The notes below the pieces were generated by a model. That model worked only from the letters and a program-made list of their open reading frames with translations, did not search any database and had not been told where the DNA came from. A program made the translations under genes and the position numbers. A DNA stretch of 64,000 nt from Asterochloris sp. CNOR1. Its lineage: Eukaryota; Chlorophyta; Trebouxiophyceae; Trebouxiales; Trebouxiaceae. The stretch lies in assembly GCA_963969365.1 (NCBI GenBank), contig OZ017746.1:496001-560000 (forward strand). Direction: 5' to 3'. Shown here piece after piece: positions 11,501 through 19,340 of this stretch (its first letter is position 1; the number at the start of each line of letters is the position of its first letter).

Positions 11501-11962
11501 GGGCAACTCTTGAGAGAGTAATCTCATGTCTGCAGATAAATCCTTGAAAGTGGACAGATCTTTGTGCTTGTGGCCTGGGGGCATGTAGCATGTGGCAAAG
11601 GCAACGTGCTGAGGGTGATCACCCCCCAGGCGAACATGCAGCCACAGGTAAGTGCCATCTGGAGCACATTTCCAAACAGAACAGCGGTCAGCCCACTCGC
11701 GCTTTATGTAGACAGCAATACCCCCATGCGGTACCTTGCCACTTTGTAGGTGGCTGGGGCGCACAAGGTCATGGTAAACATATCCTTGCATGTCAGGCAG
11801 GTGTTCGCCATCGGCGTGCCAGGTCTCTGTCAGGCAAATGAATGTGCAGTTCAGTGCCACCAAGTTCTGTAGTGCATCAGGCATTGACAGGTGTGCTCTG
11901 CTGAGCCCCCCGCGCATGTTCCATAATACCGCGGAGAGCTCGGCAGCATGGGTCCCTTCTCC
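8510..11962 (-). CDS. LINE ORF2: APE endonuclease and reverse transcriptase
   Basis: The first ATG is at 11917 and gives 1135 codons, but the frame is open from 11962, directly after ORF1's UAG. The endonuclease shows the Asn strand LWNMRGG (the Asn lies before the first ATG), LTETW with the metal-binding Glu, GDTNAHTG and CSDHHPV. The reverse transcriptase shows YRPITVVPVLAKLFA, QAGFRRGHST, FVDFEKAFDTVDR, GVQQGSPLSPLLFG and the catalytic FADD. A CRICGSPNE...HILLHC knuckle lies near the C terminus. The protein would nick target DNA and prime reverse transcription on it. All catalytic residues I can check are present. Because the WN strand is part of the endonuclease core, initiation at 11917 would make a defective enzyme; I therefore extend the feature to 11962. 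Confidence 0.9.
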   Translation of the reverse strand, partial: GEGTHAAELSAVLWNMRGGLSRAHLSMPDALQNLVALNCTFICLTETWHADGEHLPDMQGYVYHDLVRPSHLQSGKVPHGGIAVYIKREWADRCSVWKCAPDGTYLWLHVRLGGDHPQHVAFATCYMPPGHKHKDLSTFKDLSADMRLLSQELPRGVQFWVCGDTNAHTGTLPDHVMLEGPEIPDAVQALDELPEHVPERRNECPHAVDRRGCQQLQFCKDNSLLILNGRVHGDPTGRTTYMRGRKRVVRTTLDYHMASSALYPWAERLEVLQKVSTPYMSCSDHHPVMARFRLPAAQEPPAYNGQADQPAHSKAGCLQVPAVKFEAEREEQYWQHFLCAADQQQLDAACADPEAGVLTMTRCLADAAVQTFALKKGRGQKPRQFPVWFDAECWASWREWKAAARAPVLTAHHAAANSLRCRHRAVRRRKYRQFLTNEMRRMDHLSLPDLHRIAGWRRRPGCPLSSAIQAAHMQKVLGSHPASAAVPKLLPEDTITGVHIGTDAFLNADCTISDVRAGLRKLSAGKAAGIDGMSAELLKHGPFHMQHCLAKLFTSMLKGTYPTSLSTGLVTAVYKGKRRDPLNMNSYRPITVVPVLAKLFATVMEQRMTRWAEALNLRAPPQAGFRRGHSTAGQLSTLNILVRKYRRHNSKLFCCFVDFEKAFDTVDRGVLWAVLQNLGVCGHFMSCLQSMYAQDSAAVRAGGGISEAFRCLQGVQQGSPLSPLLFGLLIDVLDKVMRKVKGNHAPTLMFHDVPLLLFADDLVLMSTSEEGLQRLLNALQIFCENRRLRVNLVKTEVVVFETQRQECSIFTYSGHPLTRSDSFKYLGLWFEATKEGFAKSLGEHLEAARKTMNNMLRRCAQISLTCPRRICKLFDALVLPILSYGCEVWFWDHRAGTQATAQLESLHAQFLRRLLGIHCHTHSLIALAEFGRYPLAVHWQRQVDRFRQRIWDLKPKLQKEPLLWAMYDGVCYLPLYRDLSLAPFCALQAHGSAETAPGKKQHEQRFRDCQAATVATYMQMRGPNTAYAMQTYLTRIRGFRLRRAYASIRCSSHQLRVQTGRYLLPQLKREDRTCRICGSPNEIEDESHILLHCPGLADLRSAHSHLFAEQQQSLATLFEQPPSRVATYIRAALLQHATMLGITGGTSGPK

Positions 11963-13234
11963 CTAGCAGCTCCTATCCAGGAGCCACCGGCCGCTGTCGG
12001 TGCGGATCCAAATGCGGTCCAGTCGGAAGCAGCAGGTGATGTTCTGCTTGCGCAAGTCGCGAAAGCGGCCCATGGCCAGGCGCTTCCTCATCTGCTGCTC
12101 AGGGGTCAAATCTGGCTGCAGATAAACCTTGTTAAATGCTGGATGGTGCTTGAGCTGACTTGCAGCACGTAGTACACTGGCACATTGATCTTTGCGGGCA
12201 ACCCGTATGCGCACAGGGGGAGTCTTCCCTGTCGCATTTCTCAGCTTGATGCGCTCTACCTTCAGCACCTCAACACCCTCAAGGTGCAGGCCATCCTTCA
12301 GCATGTCAGCAACCTGGTTCTGAAGCATGCCCACATCCTCAGTGCTGAAGTCCTGTGCATCAGGCCCCTCGCAAGTCATTCCATGTGCCACCACCACATC
12401 CTCATTAGCAGGTACACTCTTATCTGCAGGCTCCGCCGCTCTGTCTGCATCACGCTCCTGAATCACCCGTTCCAGCTGGGTCTGCTGCTCCTCAGTCCTC
12501 ATTTGCGTCTGCCGCAGCCCTGCCTCTACTGCCTGCATTGCAGCCTGGCTTGGCCCACTGGTGGCTGCCGTGGTCTGTGCCTGCTCAAGCTGTTGCACCC
12601 GCTGTAAGGTGGCTGCCAGTTGCGTCTGGGTATCTGTCAGCTTTTGTTCTACTGCACTGAGCTTCTGCTCCAGCTGCTGGTCCCGGCCGCGAAGCATGTG
12701 CTGGACCATTGCCCTTATGTCTGCTTCTGATAAGACCTTTGCAGGCCTCATGTCTGCAGCGGCGTCGCTGCCTTCTGCAGCCTGTGGTGCAGGCGTCAGC
12801 AGCACTGCGGGCCCCAACTCCCCCACCTCAAGGGCGGCAGGGGTGTTGTTACCAGCATCAGCAGCTGAGGCTGCTGAGGCTGGTGCCAAAAGCCCAGTCT
12901 CAGCAGGTCCAGACACCAGCGCATCAGGCTCTGCAGTTGATGCCAAAGGACCAACTACAGGCAATGGCGTCACGGCCATGCTGCCACCTGTCTTGCCACC
13001 TGCCCTGCCTGCTCTTGCATCAGGCAGGCGTGCCTGCTTGGCGAGTCTGCTGCTGTCTTGGCCTCCATCACATTCAGTCAAATCATCGCTCTTGTCGGCC
13101 CAGCGGTTCACTGTTGTATCCTTGCCAGCCCTCCCAGGCTGCACCCTGCTCAAAAGAGGCGGTGCTGCTGGTCGGCCAGGCTTTGGCGCCTCCCGGCCTG
13201 GGCTAGATCTGCGCTGTGCTGAGCTGAGCACCAT
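11963..13234 (-). CDS. LINE ORF1 protein (coiled coil, RNA-binding-like)
   Basis: An open reading frame of 423 codons from ATG 13234 to TAG. The first half is Ala/Pro/Ser-rich and low in complexity. The middle holds a heptad-rich coiled coil (LEQKLSAVEQKLTDTQTQ and onward), which in L1-type ORF1 proteins drives trimerisation. The last 110 residues resemble the non-canonical RRM and C-terminal region of LINE ORF1 proteins (RIRVARKDQCASVLRAASQL, then VYLQPDLTPEQQMRKRLAM). The role would be coating LINE RNA to form the retrotransposition particle. Its stop codon is a UAG after a Cys codon, and ORF2 continues in the same frame. Confidence 0.85.
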   Translation of the reverse strand: MVLSSAQRRSSPGREAPKPGRPAAPPLLSRVQPGRAGKDTTVNRWADKSDDLTECDGGQDSSRLAKQARLPDARAGRAGGKTGGSMAVTPLPVVGPLASTAEPDALVSGPAETGLLAPASAASAADAGNNTPAALEVGELGPAVLLTPAPQAAEGSDAAADMRPAKVLSEADIRAMVQHMLRGRDQQLEQKLSAVEQKLTDTQTQLAATLQRVQQLEQAQTTAATSGPSQAAMQAVEAGLRQTQMRTEEQQTQLERVIQERDADRAAEPADKSVPANEDVVVAHGMTCEGPDAQDFSTEDVGMLQNQVADMLKDGLHLEGVEVLKVERIKLRNATGKTPPVRIRVARKDQCASVLRAASQLKHHPAFNKVYLQPDLTPEQQMRKRLAMGRFRDLRKQNITCCFRLDRIWIRTDSGRWLLDRSC

Positions 13235-13302
13235 GCGATCAGTGTCAACAGCAGATCGCCTGAACTGAGAGTCTCAGTTTTTCTCAGATCCAGCTGTCCT
13301 GG

Positions 13303-13334
13303 AGTTGCCTCCCGACCAGAGTTGCCTCCCGACC
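13303..13334. repeat. 17-bp-period tandem repeat at LINE 5' side
   Basis: Two identical 15-base blocks (agttgcctcccgacc) start at 13303 and 13320. They lie between the LINE ORF1 start and the next gene and could be part of the LINE 5' UTR or of the neighbour's promoter. Confidence 0.6.
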
Positions 13335-13387
13335 TAAGTACTAGGTCAATAAACCCTAGCGCGCCAAAGTGTCCTAGATCGACCTTC

Positions 13388-16384
13388 ATGCAGCACTACC
13401 AGGTGCCATCTGTCGAGTACAGCAGCTACATCAACCATGTCATCAGCCTGGGGCTGGCTGAGGACTACACAGCACAACTGCGTGCCAGCTGCTCCTCAAA
13501 CAGCCCCCCTTCCCTCAGAGCGGCCATTGATCAAGCCTGCAGACACCTATCTGGAGTGGTGGATGATCTCCAGCCAGTGCTGGTCTCTGCCCCTGGTGTG
13601 CACAGTTTAGAGGCTTTGGGCCAACAGAATGGAGCACCAGTCTCAGATGCAGCAGTTGGCTTGGCAGCAGCAATGCCTAACACTCCTGAGGAGGAAGCTC
13701 GTATCCTACAGCTCACCCAGCTCATCAATGCCCGACATGGTGCGGCTAAGCCACAGAACACAATCCAGGCTGAAAAATCAGCTGCCAAGCTTTGGAGGGT
13801 AGGCACTGCATGGCCTTTTCTCCTGTTCTTATGGCTTCCTTGAGGCTTCCAAGGCCATGCCACTCACACACATGTGGTCCTGCAGAGATACTGTGAGCAG
13901 GAGGCGCACCGTTACCCTGATGGCGACCTCATGTCTCAGGCCAAGATTCTTGAGTTCTCGATGTGGCTTGTGGATGTGGCAGTGCAGCAGAATGGTGCTC
14001 GCTACTCATTCAGCAGCGTGGGGTGAGAGGCCCCTCCACTGCTGTGTCTGAGCTGCGCTCATGTCCCACCCTTCCCAACCCTTGGCCTGCTGCATGCAGT
14101 GATTATCTATGCCACCTCAAGGAAGTCCGCAGAGAGCAGTACTCAGAGGGCCGCATCACCTCAGATGTACCTGCACCCCTGGAGATTCAAGCAGTCAGGG
14201 ACTTGCTCCGTGCACGTGGCAGGGAGATGCAGGCTGAGAACCTCAATGCGCAAGTGGCAGCTCAGGTGGGTACCGGCCTGGTCAGAGCGTCTTGTGCAAA
14301 CAAAATGATGGCATGTCTGACACCAGCTTGTTGCTTGCATCTGCAGGTGGATGCCGCACTGAGTGCAGAGCAGCTTCGCCAGTCCCTGCAAGCAGCTTTC
14401 CAGCAGAAGCAATGGCAGTGGACCTATCTGCTGAGGATGGCAATGACGTTCATGCCAGCCACACTGGGCCGCTCTGATGACCTGCGCAAACTTCCCTGGA
14501 GCTGCCTGGCACTGAGGACGCAGGATAATGTGGGCCCAGTGCCCTCTGTGGCAATCTTGTTTGGTAGCATGCAGGGGAAGACTGTGAAGCCTGGGCAGGT
14601 GGATATTCCTGGTGTTGTCAGGTATGCGCATTCAAGCTCAGACATAGTTGAGCTGTGTGCTGCAGTGTGTTTTCACTTGTTATGCCTCCTCTGCCACAGG
14701 TACAGAGACCATCGCATCTGTCCTCAGGCAGCGCTTGCCGACCTGGCTGTCGCCACCTTCCACAGGGGCATCAAACTTGAGGATCTGGCCAAGTTCATTG
14801 TTGCCGCCCCTAGCATGCAGGGGAACCAGCCCATGAGTGGGGAGACTCTCAACGTTCACCTTCGGCAGGCTTTTGAACTTGCTGGTGAGCCAGTGCATCA
14901 ATGCTGCAGCTTTTGGACACAGCTGTCGGTAACATCTGTGGCTTATTACACCGCAGGCGTGCCCTGTGGCAGGCTTGATGGGTACTCAGCGAAAGGGGAG
15001 GTCAGCCACAAATTTAAGAAGCATGGTGTGGAGGCGGCTAAGAGCGTGGGCATCAACAAAGCGGAGATCAAGATGGCGGCGAGGTAGGCAACTCAGGCCA
15101 TGCTGTGCATCCTGAACAGTATTGTCTCCAGCTGGTTGACCATTGTCATGCCTTTGCAGGCATGAGTCCGACACCACAGACCTGTATTGCATCTTTGACC
15201 CGGACACAGCCCACAGGCTGGCTGGTTGGGGACGGGACTGGCATGAGAATCATCGCTTGGGCCAGGCTGATTACAAGGTAGGGTCACTGTAGTGCCAGTG
15301 CTTCTCACAGAAGTCACCAAAATCTTGGGAGGGGGGGACTGATCCGATTGTGTTCTGCAGGCTGAGCAGGACGTGCTGGACCGCATCATCCCAGGCTTGA
15401 CAGTGCTCCTGCGCCAAGCTGGCATGCGATGCCACCCTGCACATCCTTTGCTGGCGCCCTTGAGGGCCATCGACCACCTGCGGCAAGTGTTCGTGCAGAA
15501 TGCCAGCTTGAGAATTGATTCATATGGGGACCAGTGGCTCCGCACCATCCCGCCAGCCGCCAGCCGCCTTCTGCAGAGCGCTGTAGGCAAGCAGCTGCGG
15601 CAGGAGACATGGGATAAACACGTTGCTGCTGAGGCAGTTCTCAGCGACAGGAATTTGTTGTTCACCAACCCAACGGTGAGCGCTGCGGCCCCTAGGTGGT
15701 GTAGTCAAACATGCATTGCTCTGACCCTTTGCCCTTCCATGTCGCAGGCTTTCTTCTTCAAGACGCTGGGTGGAATGGAGGCCATGCCTATGCCTCTTGC
15801 CCCGGTTGTGATGCTGCCTCAGGTGCCTCTTTCCGGTGTTCAGCCCCCAGCATCAGCCAAACCCATCCCATGGGTGCCTCTGCCTTCACAGGCCAGCTAT
15901 GGCGTTACTCTGCCGCCTCAGTCCCTCAGTGCGCTGAGCGCCTTGGATGAGAGGGACTCCTTTTTGTTCGAGAAGCAGGTGTGTAGTCAATCGCCTTCCA
16001 GCTTGAGCGCCTGTCTACTGGTCAGACTGTACTTCCCCTTGTCAGCTGCAGGTCTGGAAGCTCTCAGAATTTCAAACAGTCCCAGAAGCATTTGAGGCGT
16101 TCTCCAAGATCTCAGCGGTGCCCTCAGACCTCCGCAGGTGGCATGGCAGCAAGAAGGATGCAAGGGCCAGCAGCACGGCCTTCTCGAGATTCAAGAACGG
16201 CCTTGCTGCTGAGGTCAGGAACCGCATGGCTGCCTTGGGAAGCACCATGGCTGTTGTTGTCGGGGCTTTAGAAATGGAACGTCGGCGCCTCCCCGCCACC
16301 AGGACAGTCAGCTCACTGCAGCAGCTATGCAGCAGGTACAGCAATGATTGCAAGCTACTTGGCAAGCGTAAGCAGAGCGGCTGA
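13388..16384 (+). CDS. Tyrosine-recombinase/NDC10-like DNA-binding protein (Crypton-related)
   Basis: Ten exons (13388-13798, 13886-14022, 14100-14265, 14347-14621, 14700-14884, 14957-15083, 15160-15277, 15361-15675, 15748-15978, 16052-16384) join in phase to 765 residues. The middle reads like the tyrosine-recombinase fold found in Cryptons and in NDC10/CBF3 domains: an N-terminal helical domain, an arginine box TLGRSDDLRKLPW, a strand FGSMQGKTVK with a Lys, then the HxxK-type block SHKFKKHGVEAAKSVGI with KAEIKMAARHES and a Tyr in TTDLYCIFD. The canonical second box is HxxR; here Lys replaces Arg, so recombinase activity is doubtful. The C-terminal 200 residues are Pro-rich, then basic and helical (RRWHGSKKDARASS). 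I infer DNA binding in the nucleus. Nine clean introns suggest a host-style or domesticated gene; an intact Crypton is the alternative. Confidence 0.65.
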
Positions 16385-16574
16385 GCAAGCCAATGATTGT
16401 TTGCTGATCTGCATTCACAATTGCTACCGCCATCTACCTGCACAGGTCACATTTCTGTGTTGAAAGTCATATTTTACTGAGTGGTGTAACATTTTACTCG
16501 TAAAGTGGCATTTCACGCCACAAAATCACATGTCATCTTGGGAGGCAAGCCTGCAGGCTTGCCCCCTGACAGAC

Positions 16575-16781
16575 TACACTTGAAACACTCTTGGTCTACA
16601 TGAATCGAAGATCTGCATTCCCGCGTAACCCTTTTCTCTGGGCCAATCAACCACTTCTGGCTAGCCATTGCACAACAAAGTTCCACTACACTTGAACTAC
16701 ACTTGAAGATATCAACCTGAGGGAGCTGGCCTCACCAACACATGTGGTGGCTTTTTGGACCTGGCATTGGCTACACTTGAA
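16575..16781. repeat. Four copies of TACACTTGAA
   Basis: The 10-mer tacacttgaa occurs at 16575-16584, 16687-16696, 16698-16707 and 16772-16781, all on the plus strand, between the NDC10-like gene and the HUH element. Clustered short motifs like this are typical of subterminal transposase-binding sites; here the role is unknown. The rest of 16385-16948 shows no gene. Confidence 0.6.
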
Positions 16782-16948
16782 TCCCTGGTGGCAAAAGAGG
16801 ACCTCCTGGGGGCTTGAAAAGGGCTGCACTTGCGCAATCTGTGCATCTGTTACAAAGTCATCTGGTGTGGGTACTTGGGTGCGCTTCCCACACCTGTGCT
16901 GTGGCATGGTGATTCAAACACTTTCACAATCTTGTAACCAAGCTTGCA

Positions 16949-17970
16949 TCATCTGGCCTTCATCACATCAGCAATGACAGCTGCCGGGAGGTTGTAACTG
17001 ACACATGCCCTTGCTGGGGCGCGGCCAGCCGTCCATCCAGGAGGTGGGTACTTCCCAAACAGATTGATGAATCCCTCCTCATAGTGCTGCCTCAGCTTGG
17101 CGATGGAAAGGTTGCCACCTCCAGATTGTAACTTCCTGACAGGCTCAAGCAGCCTGAATCGATAAAAGTCAGGAGGGTGCGCCTCTAAAAATTCATGACG
17201 AACCACCAGTTCCTCTCGCAGGCATCCGTTGGGCCCTTGCAGGTACTTCATGGAGCGCTTCCGCTGGATAGTCTGCTGCTCCTTTGGGAGGGCCTTGAAC
17301 TCGTCCTCATCATAGGCAGGGTTGCGAATCAGGTCGCCTTCCTTGGCACAGTACCAAAAGAGCTCTCGGCCAACACACTCGGCAAGGCGCTCCCTGTGCA
17401 ACCCACACTCTCTGCGGCAGCTTTCAGCAGACGTTGGCACTCCTCATACGTCTTGCATGCAAATTCTGGAGTTCCTGCCTTGATGGCTGCTGTGGCCACT
17501 TGCACTGGGCCTTGGCGCCCAGAACCAATTCTTGCGCCTCCATGCGAGATCCCCCACTCTCCACTGCACATGAACTCCACTGTCCGGTGCTCAGCATCCT
17601 TTGGGCGGTAATTTGGATGGTCGTTGTTGTTCACGTACAGCGACCTGTAGTCGCCAAGCCCCTTCAAGCCGTGAGCCGGTCCAGCCTCTGCTTTCAATTC
17701 ATTGAACATCTTGACCTTCACCAGCCCACTCTCTGTGCCAAATATGAGTGCCATGGAGTCAACAATACGAGCTTTGACAGCGCTGTTGGTCTTGGGAGCC
17801 TCAGACATCACCAGGAAATGTACGTGCTTGTTGCCTGGCTTGTGGTGAAGAGTGCCTGAGCACTTCTTGATGTTGTGTTCAAAGACGTCGTTCAGAGCCG
17901 CCATGCTCTGCCGCGAGACCTGAGGCAGCTGGTCTTCGTTGATGGTGGATGTGGTTGACAACAATCTCAA
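16949..17970 (-). other. Rep-like reading frames with HUH and Tyr motifs
   Basis: Two overlapping minus-strand frames. The first (17970 to 17329) has KHVHFLV about 50 residues in, then a long conserved-looking segment with GDYRSLYVNNND, TVEFMCSGEWGIS and FACKTYEECQRLLK. The second (17440 to 16949) has FWYCAKEGDLI followed by a basic segment (KRSMKYLQGPNG), YEEGFINLFGKYPPPGW and a C terminus. A third, further upstream frame (18154 to 17879) carries RNFEIVVN, which would be motif I of a Rep. Whether introns or decay separate them cannot be settled here. The role, if intact, would be site-specific nicking of single-stranded DNA. Confidence 0.5.
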
Positions 17971-18129
17971 AGTTGCGGTCTTGCCTCTTGCCGCTGCCTG
18001 GCTTAGACTTCATCATAGCCTGCTTTCCCATGGAGTGAGATTGAAAAGCTCTAAGTAAGAGTTCAATGTTGCCGTTGATCCTCTCGCTGCTGCCTTGCTT
18101 AGACTTCATCGTAGCCTGCTCTAAGAAAG

Positions 18130-18725
18130 CAGCCAGCTCTGTCTGCCTGAGCACAGACTAATGCTGAGCAGAAAGGACTGGCACGCCCATGCAAGCCCCT
18201 CCCCCCTTGACTTTTGGTGAATTTGGTGGTGCTCACCTGTCAAGACCAGCTGTATTTGCCAGGAAGATGGGTAGCACAGATTCATGTCAAGCAGAAGGGA
18301 TGGACAGGAGCACATGACAAGGGCATACGAGCCCCCACCCCTCCTGACATGAGGTCCCCCTCCCCTGACTTTTGGTGATTGTGGTGGTGCCTGCAGAGTT
18401 CAGCTCTGTCTGCCACAGACTGAAGTCAGTCAAGAAGGTTTGGCGCGCCCGCATGAGCCCTCCTCTTCTGTTCCTTGGTGTTCATGGTAACAATTGCCTG
18501 CCCAGACCAGCTTTGTTCGTCCTAGCACAACTTGATGTTGAGCAAAAGGGATGGACATGAGCACATGAGCCCCCGTCCCCTAAATTTTGGAGATCTGGTG
18601 ATGCTCAGCCACTGAAGCTTCATCTACTTCAGCACAGACTGTGTTGAGCAGGACAATCACTGGAAGACATGAGCCCCTCCTCCCCTGGAATTTGGTGATT
18701 TTGGAGCACTCACCTGCCCCTATAA
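18130..18725. repeat. Degenerate satellite-like repeat array
   Basis: Four diverged copies share an anchor of the form gagcccc(t)cccc...ttttggtgatttggtggtgctcacctg, at about 18192-18242, 18351-18398, 18562-18614 and 18665-18718. Between anchors, blocks built on a cacagact...gagcagaaagggatgga theme recur (for example 18155-18175, 18285-18303, 18532-18556). Period is irregular, 100 to 200 bp. The array sits inside the HUH-element block. Confidence 0.6.
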
Positions 18726-18947
18726 TAAGTCACATCCTCTGCTCACCTCAATGTCCTTGAAGCGGATGCGTGATGGCTGTGACACAGCTGCTTGACGCCT
18801 GAGCACTCTGCTTGGCCTGGACTTCCTCCTCCCGCTTTCTGCAGGGCAGTGAGAGCTGTGGGCCTGCTGGAGCCAAGGCCCTTCGTGAGCGGAATGCCAG
18901 CTTCCACAACACACCTTCTGCGCCTTTGCTGCAGCCAGTGCCTCCTC

Positions 18948-19163
18948 CTATTCTTGCTTCGTGATGTAGTACCTGTCTGGGTCTTTCTCAGCGTCTGTCA
19001 GGAGGTCCCACCCCTTGCAGTTGAATTTGCGGGGCTTCATGTGCGCCACGAAGTGTCCCCGCTGGTCACTGAAGTGGTGGCAGGCAGGGCAGCGGAATGG
19101 CATGGTGGCCAGTGCACCCGGGGTGCCGGTCAGGAGGGAATCTCTTTGACTTTCTTTTTGCAT
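18948..19163 (-). other. Frame with a C2H2-like zinc finger, probably part of the HUH element
   Basis: A minus-strand frame of about 70 residues containing FRCPACHHFSDQRGHFVAHM, a C-x2-C-x8-H-x3-H pattern with a further Cys in KPRKFNC. A basic, Arg/Ser-rich coding-like frame follows at about 18730-18914 with a plausible donor after FKDIE. Position and strand suggest that both belonged to the N-terminal, DNA-binding end of the HUH element's protein. Expression and integrity are unknown. Confidence 0.4.
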
Positions 19164-19340
19164 ACTTCAAATCTATCATCACTCAAGAGGTCTAGGTGGG
19201 GCATGGGCACCATGAGTGAGCTCTGCCGCCAAGCAGGCCTTTAAGCGTCACGCCTTGTCGCAGGGTGTTACATGGCTTACTTTAGGTCGTCATTATATTT
19301 TACGCTGGGCCCAGCACTGTGGTGTACAGGGGTATCAAGC

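Larger units (their letters stand above)
7951..13350 (-). mobile_element. Full-length-looking LINE (non-LTR retrotransposon), two ORFs
   Basis: A minus-strand non-LTR retrotransposon of about 5.4 kb. It has ORF1 with a coiled coil, ORF2 with APE-type endonuclease, reverse transcriptase and a C-terminal Cys/His knuckle, and about 560 bp of 3' UTR ending in a (CAT)n tail (plus-strand atg repeats at 7951-7965) instead of poly(A). Both ORFs are open and all visible catalytic motifs are present, so the copy may be young. The 5' end is not sharply defined: I place it between ORF1's ATG (13234) and the gene starting at 13388, near a 17-bp-period tandem repeat (13303-13334) that may be a 5' UTR monomer. 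I found no convincing target-site duplication. The APE domain plus the terminal CCHC-like knuckle fits L1-like or related clades; clade assignment needs a tree. Confidence 0.9.
16949..19163 (-). mobile_element. HUH-endonuclease element, Replitron-like (appears broken or spliced)
   Basis: A minus-strand block with a Cys/His finger frame at its 5' side and Rep-like frames at its 3' side. The Rep-like frames carry an FEIVVN strand, a HUH histidine pair in KHVHFLV, and FWYCAKEGDLI, which matches the Tyr motif (YxxKEG) of HUH Rep proteins. HUH enzymes nick single-stranded DNA through a 5'-phosphotyrosine and drive rolling-circle copying. HUH transposons named Replitrons have been reported from green algae, which is the closest family I can name; a captured single-stranded-DNA-virus Rep is the alternative. 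The frames overlap one another and are not continuous as they stand. I have not tried to join them. The element's ends are not defined; the limits given are those of the coding-like frames. Confidence 0.45.

Noticed and set aside
7930-13345. Shared ctaggt near both LINE ends as a target-site duplication
   Set aside because: Only six bases match and they do not abut the (CAT)n tail, so chance explains it.
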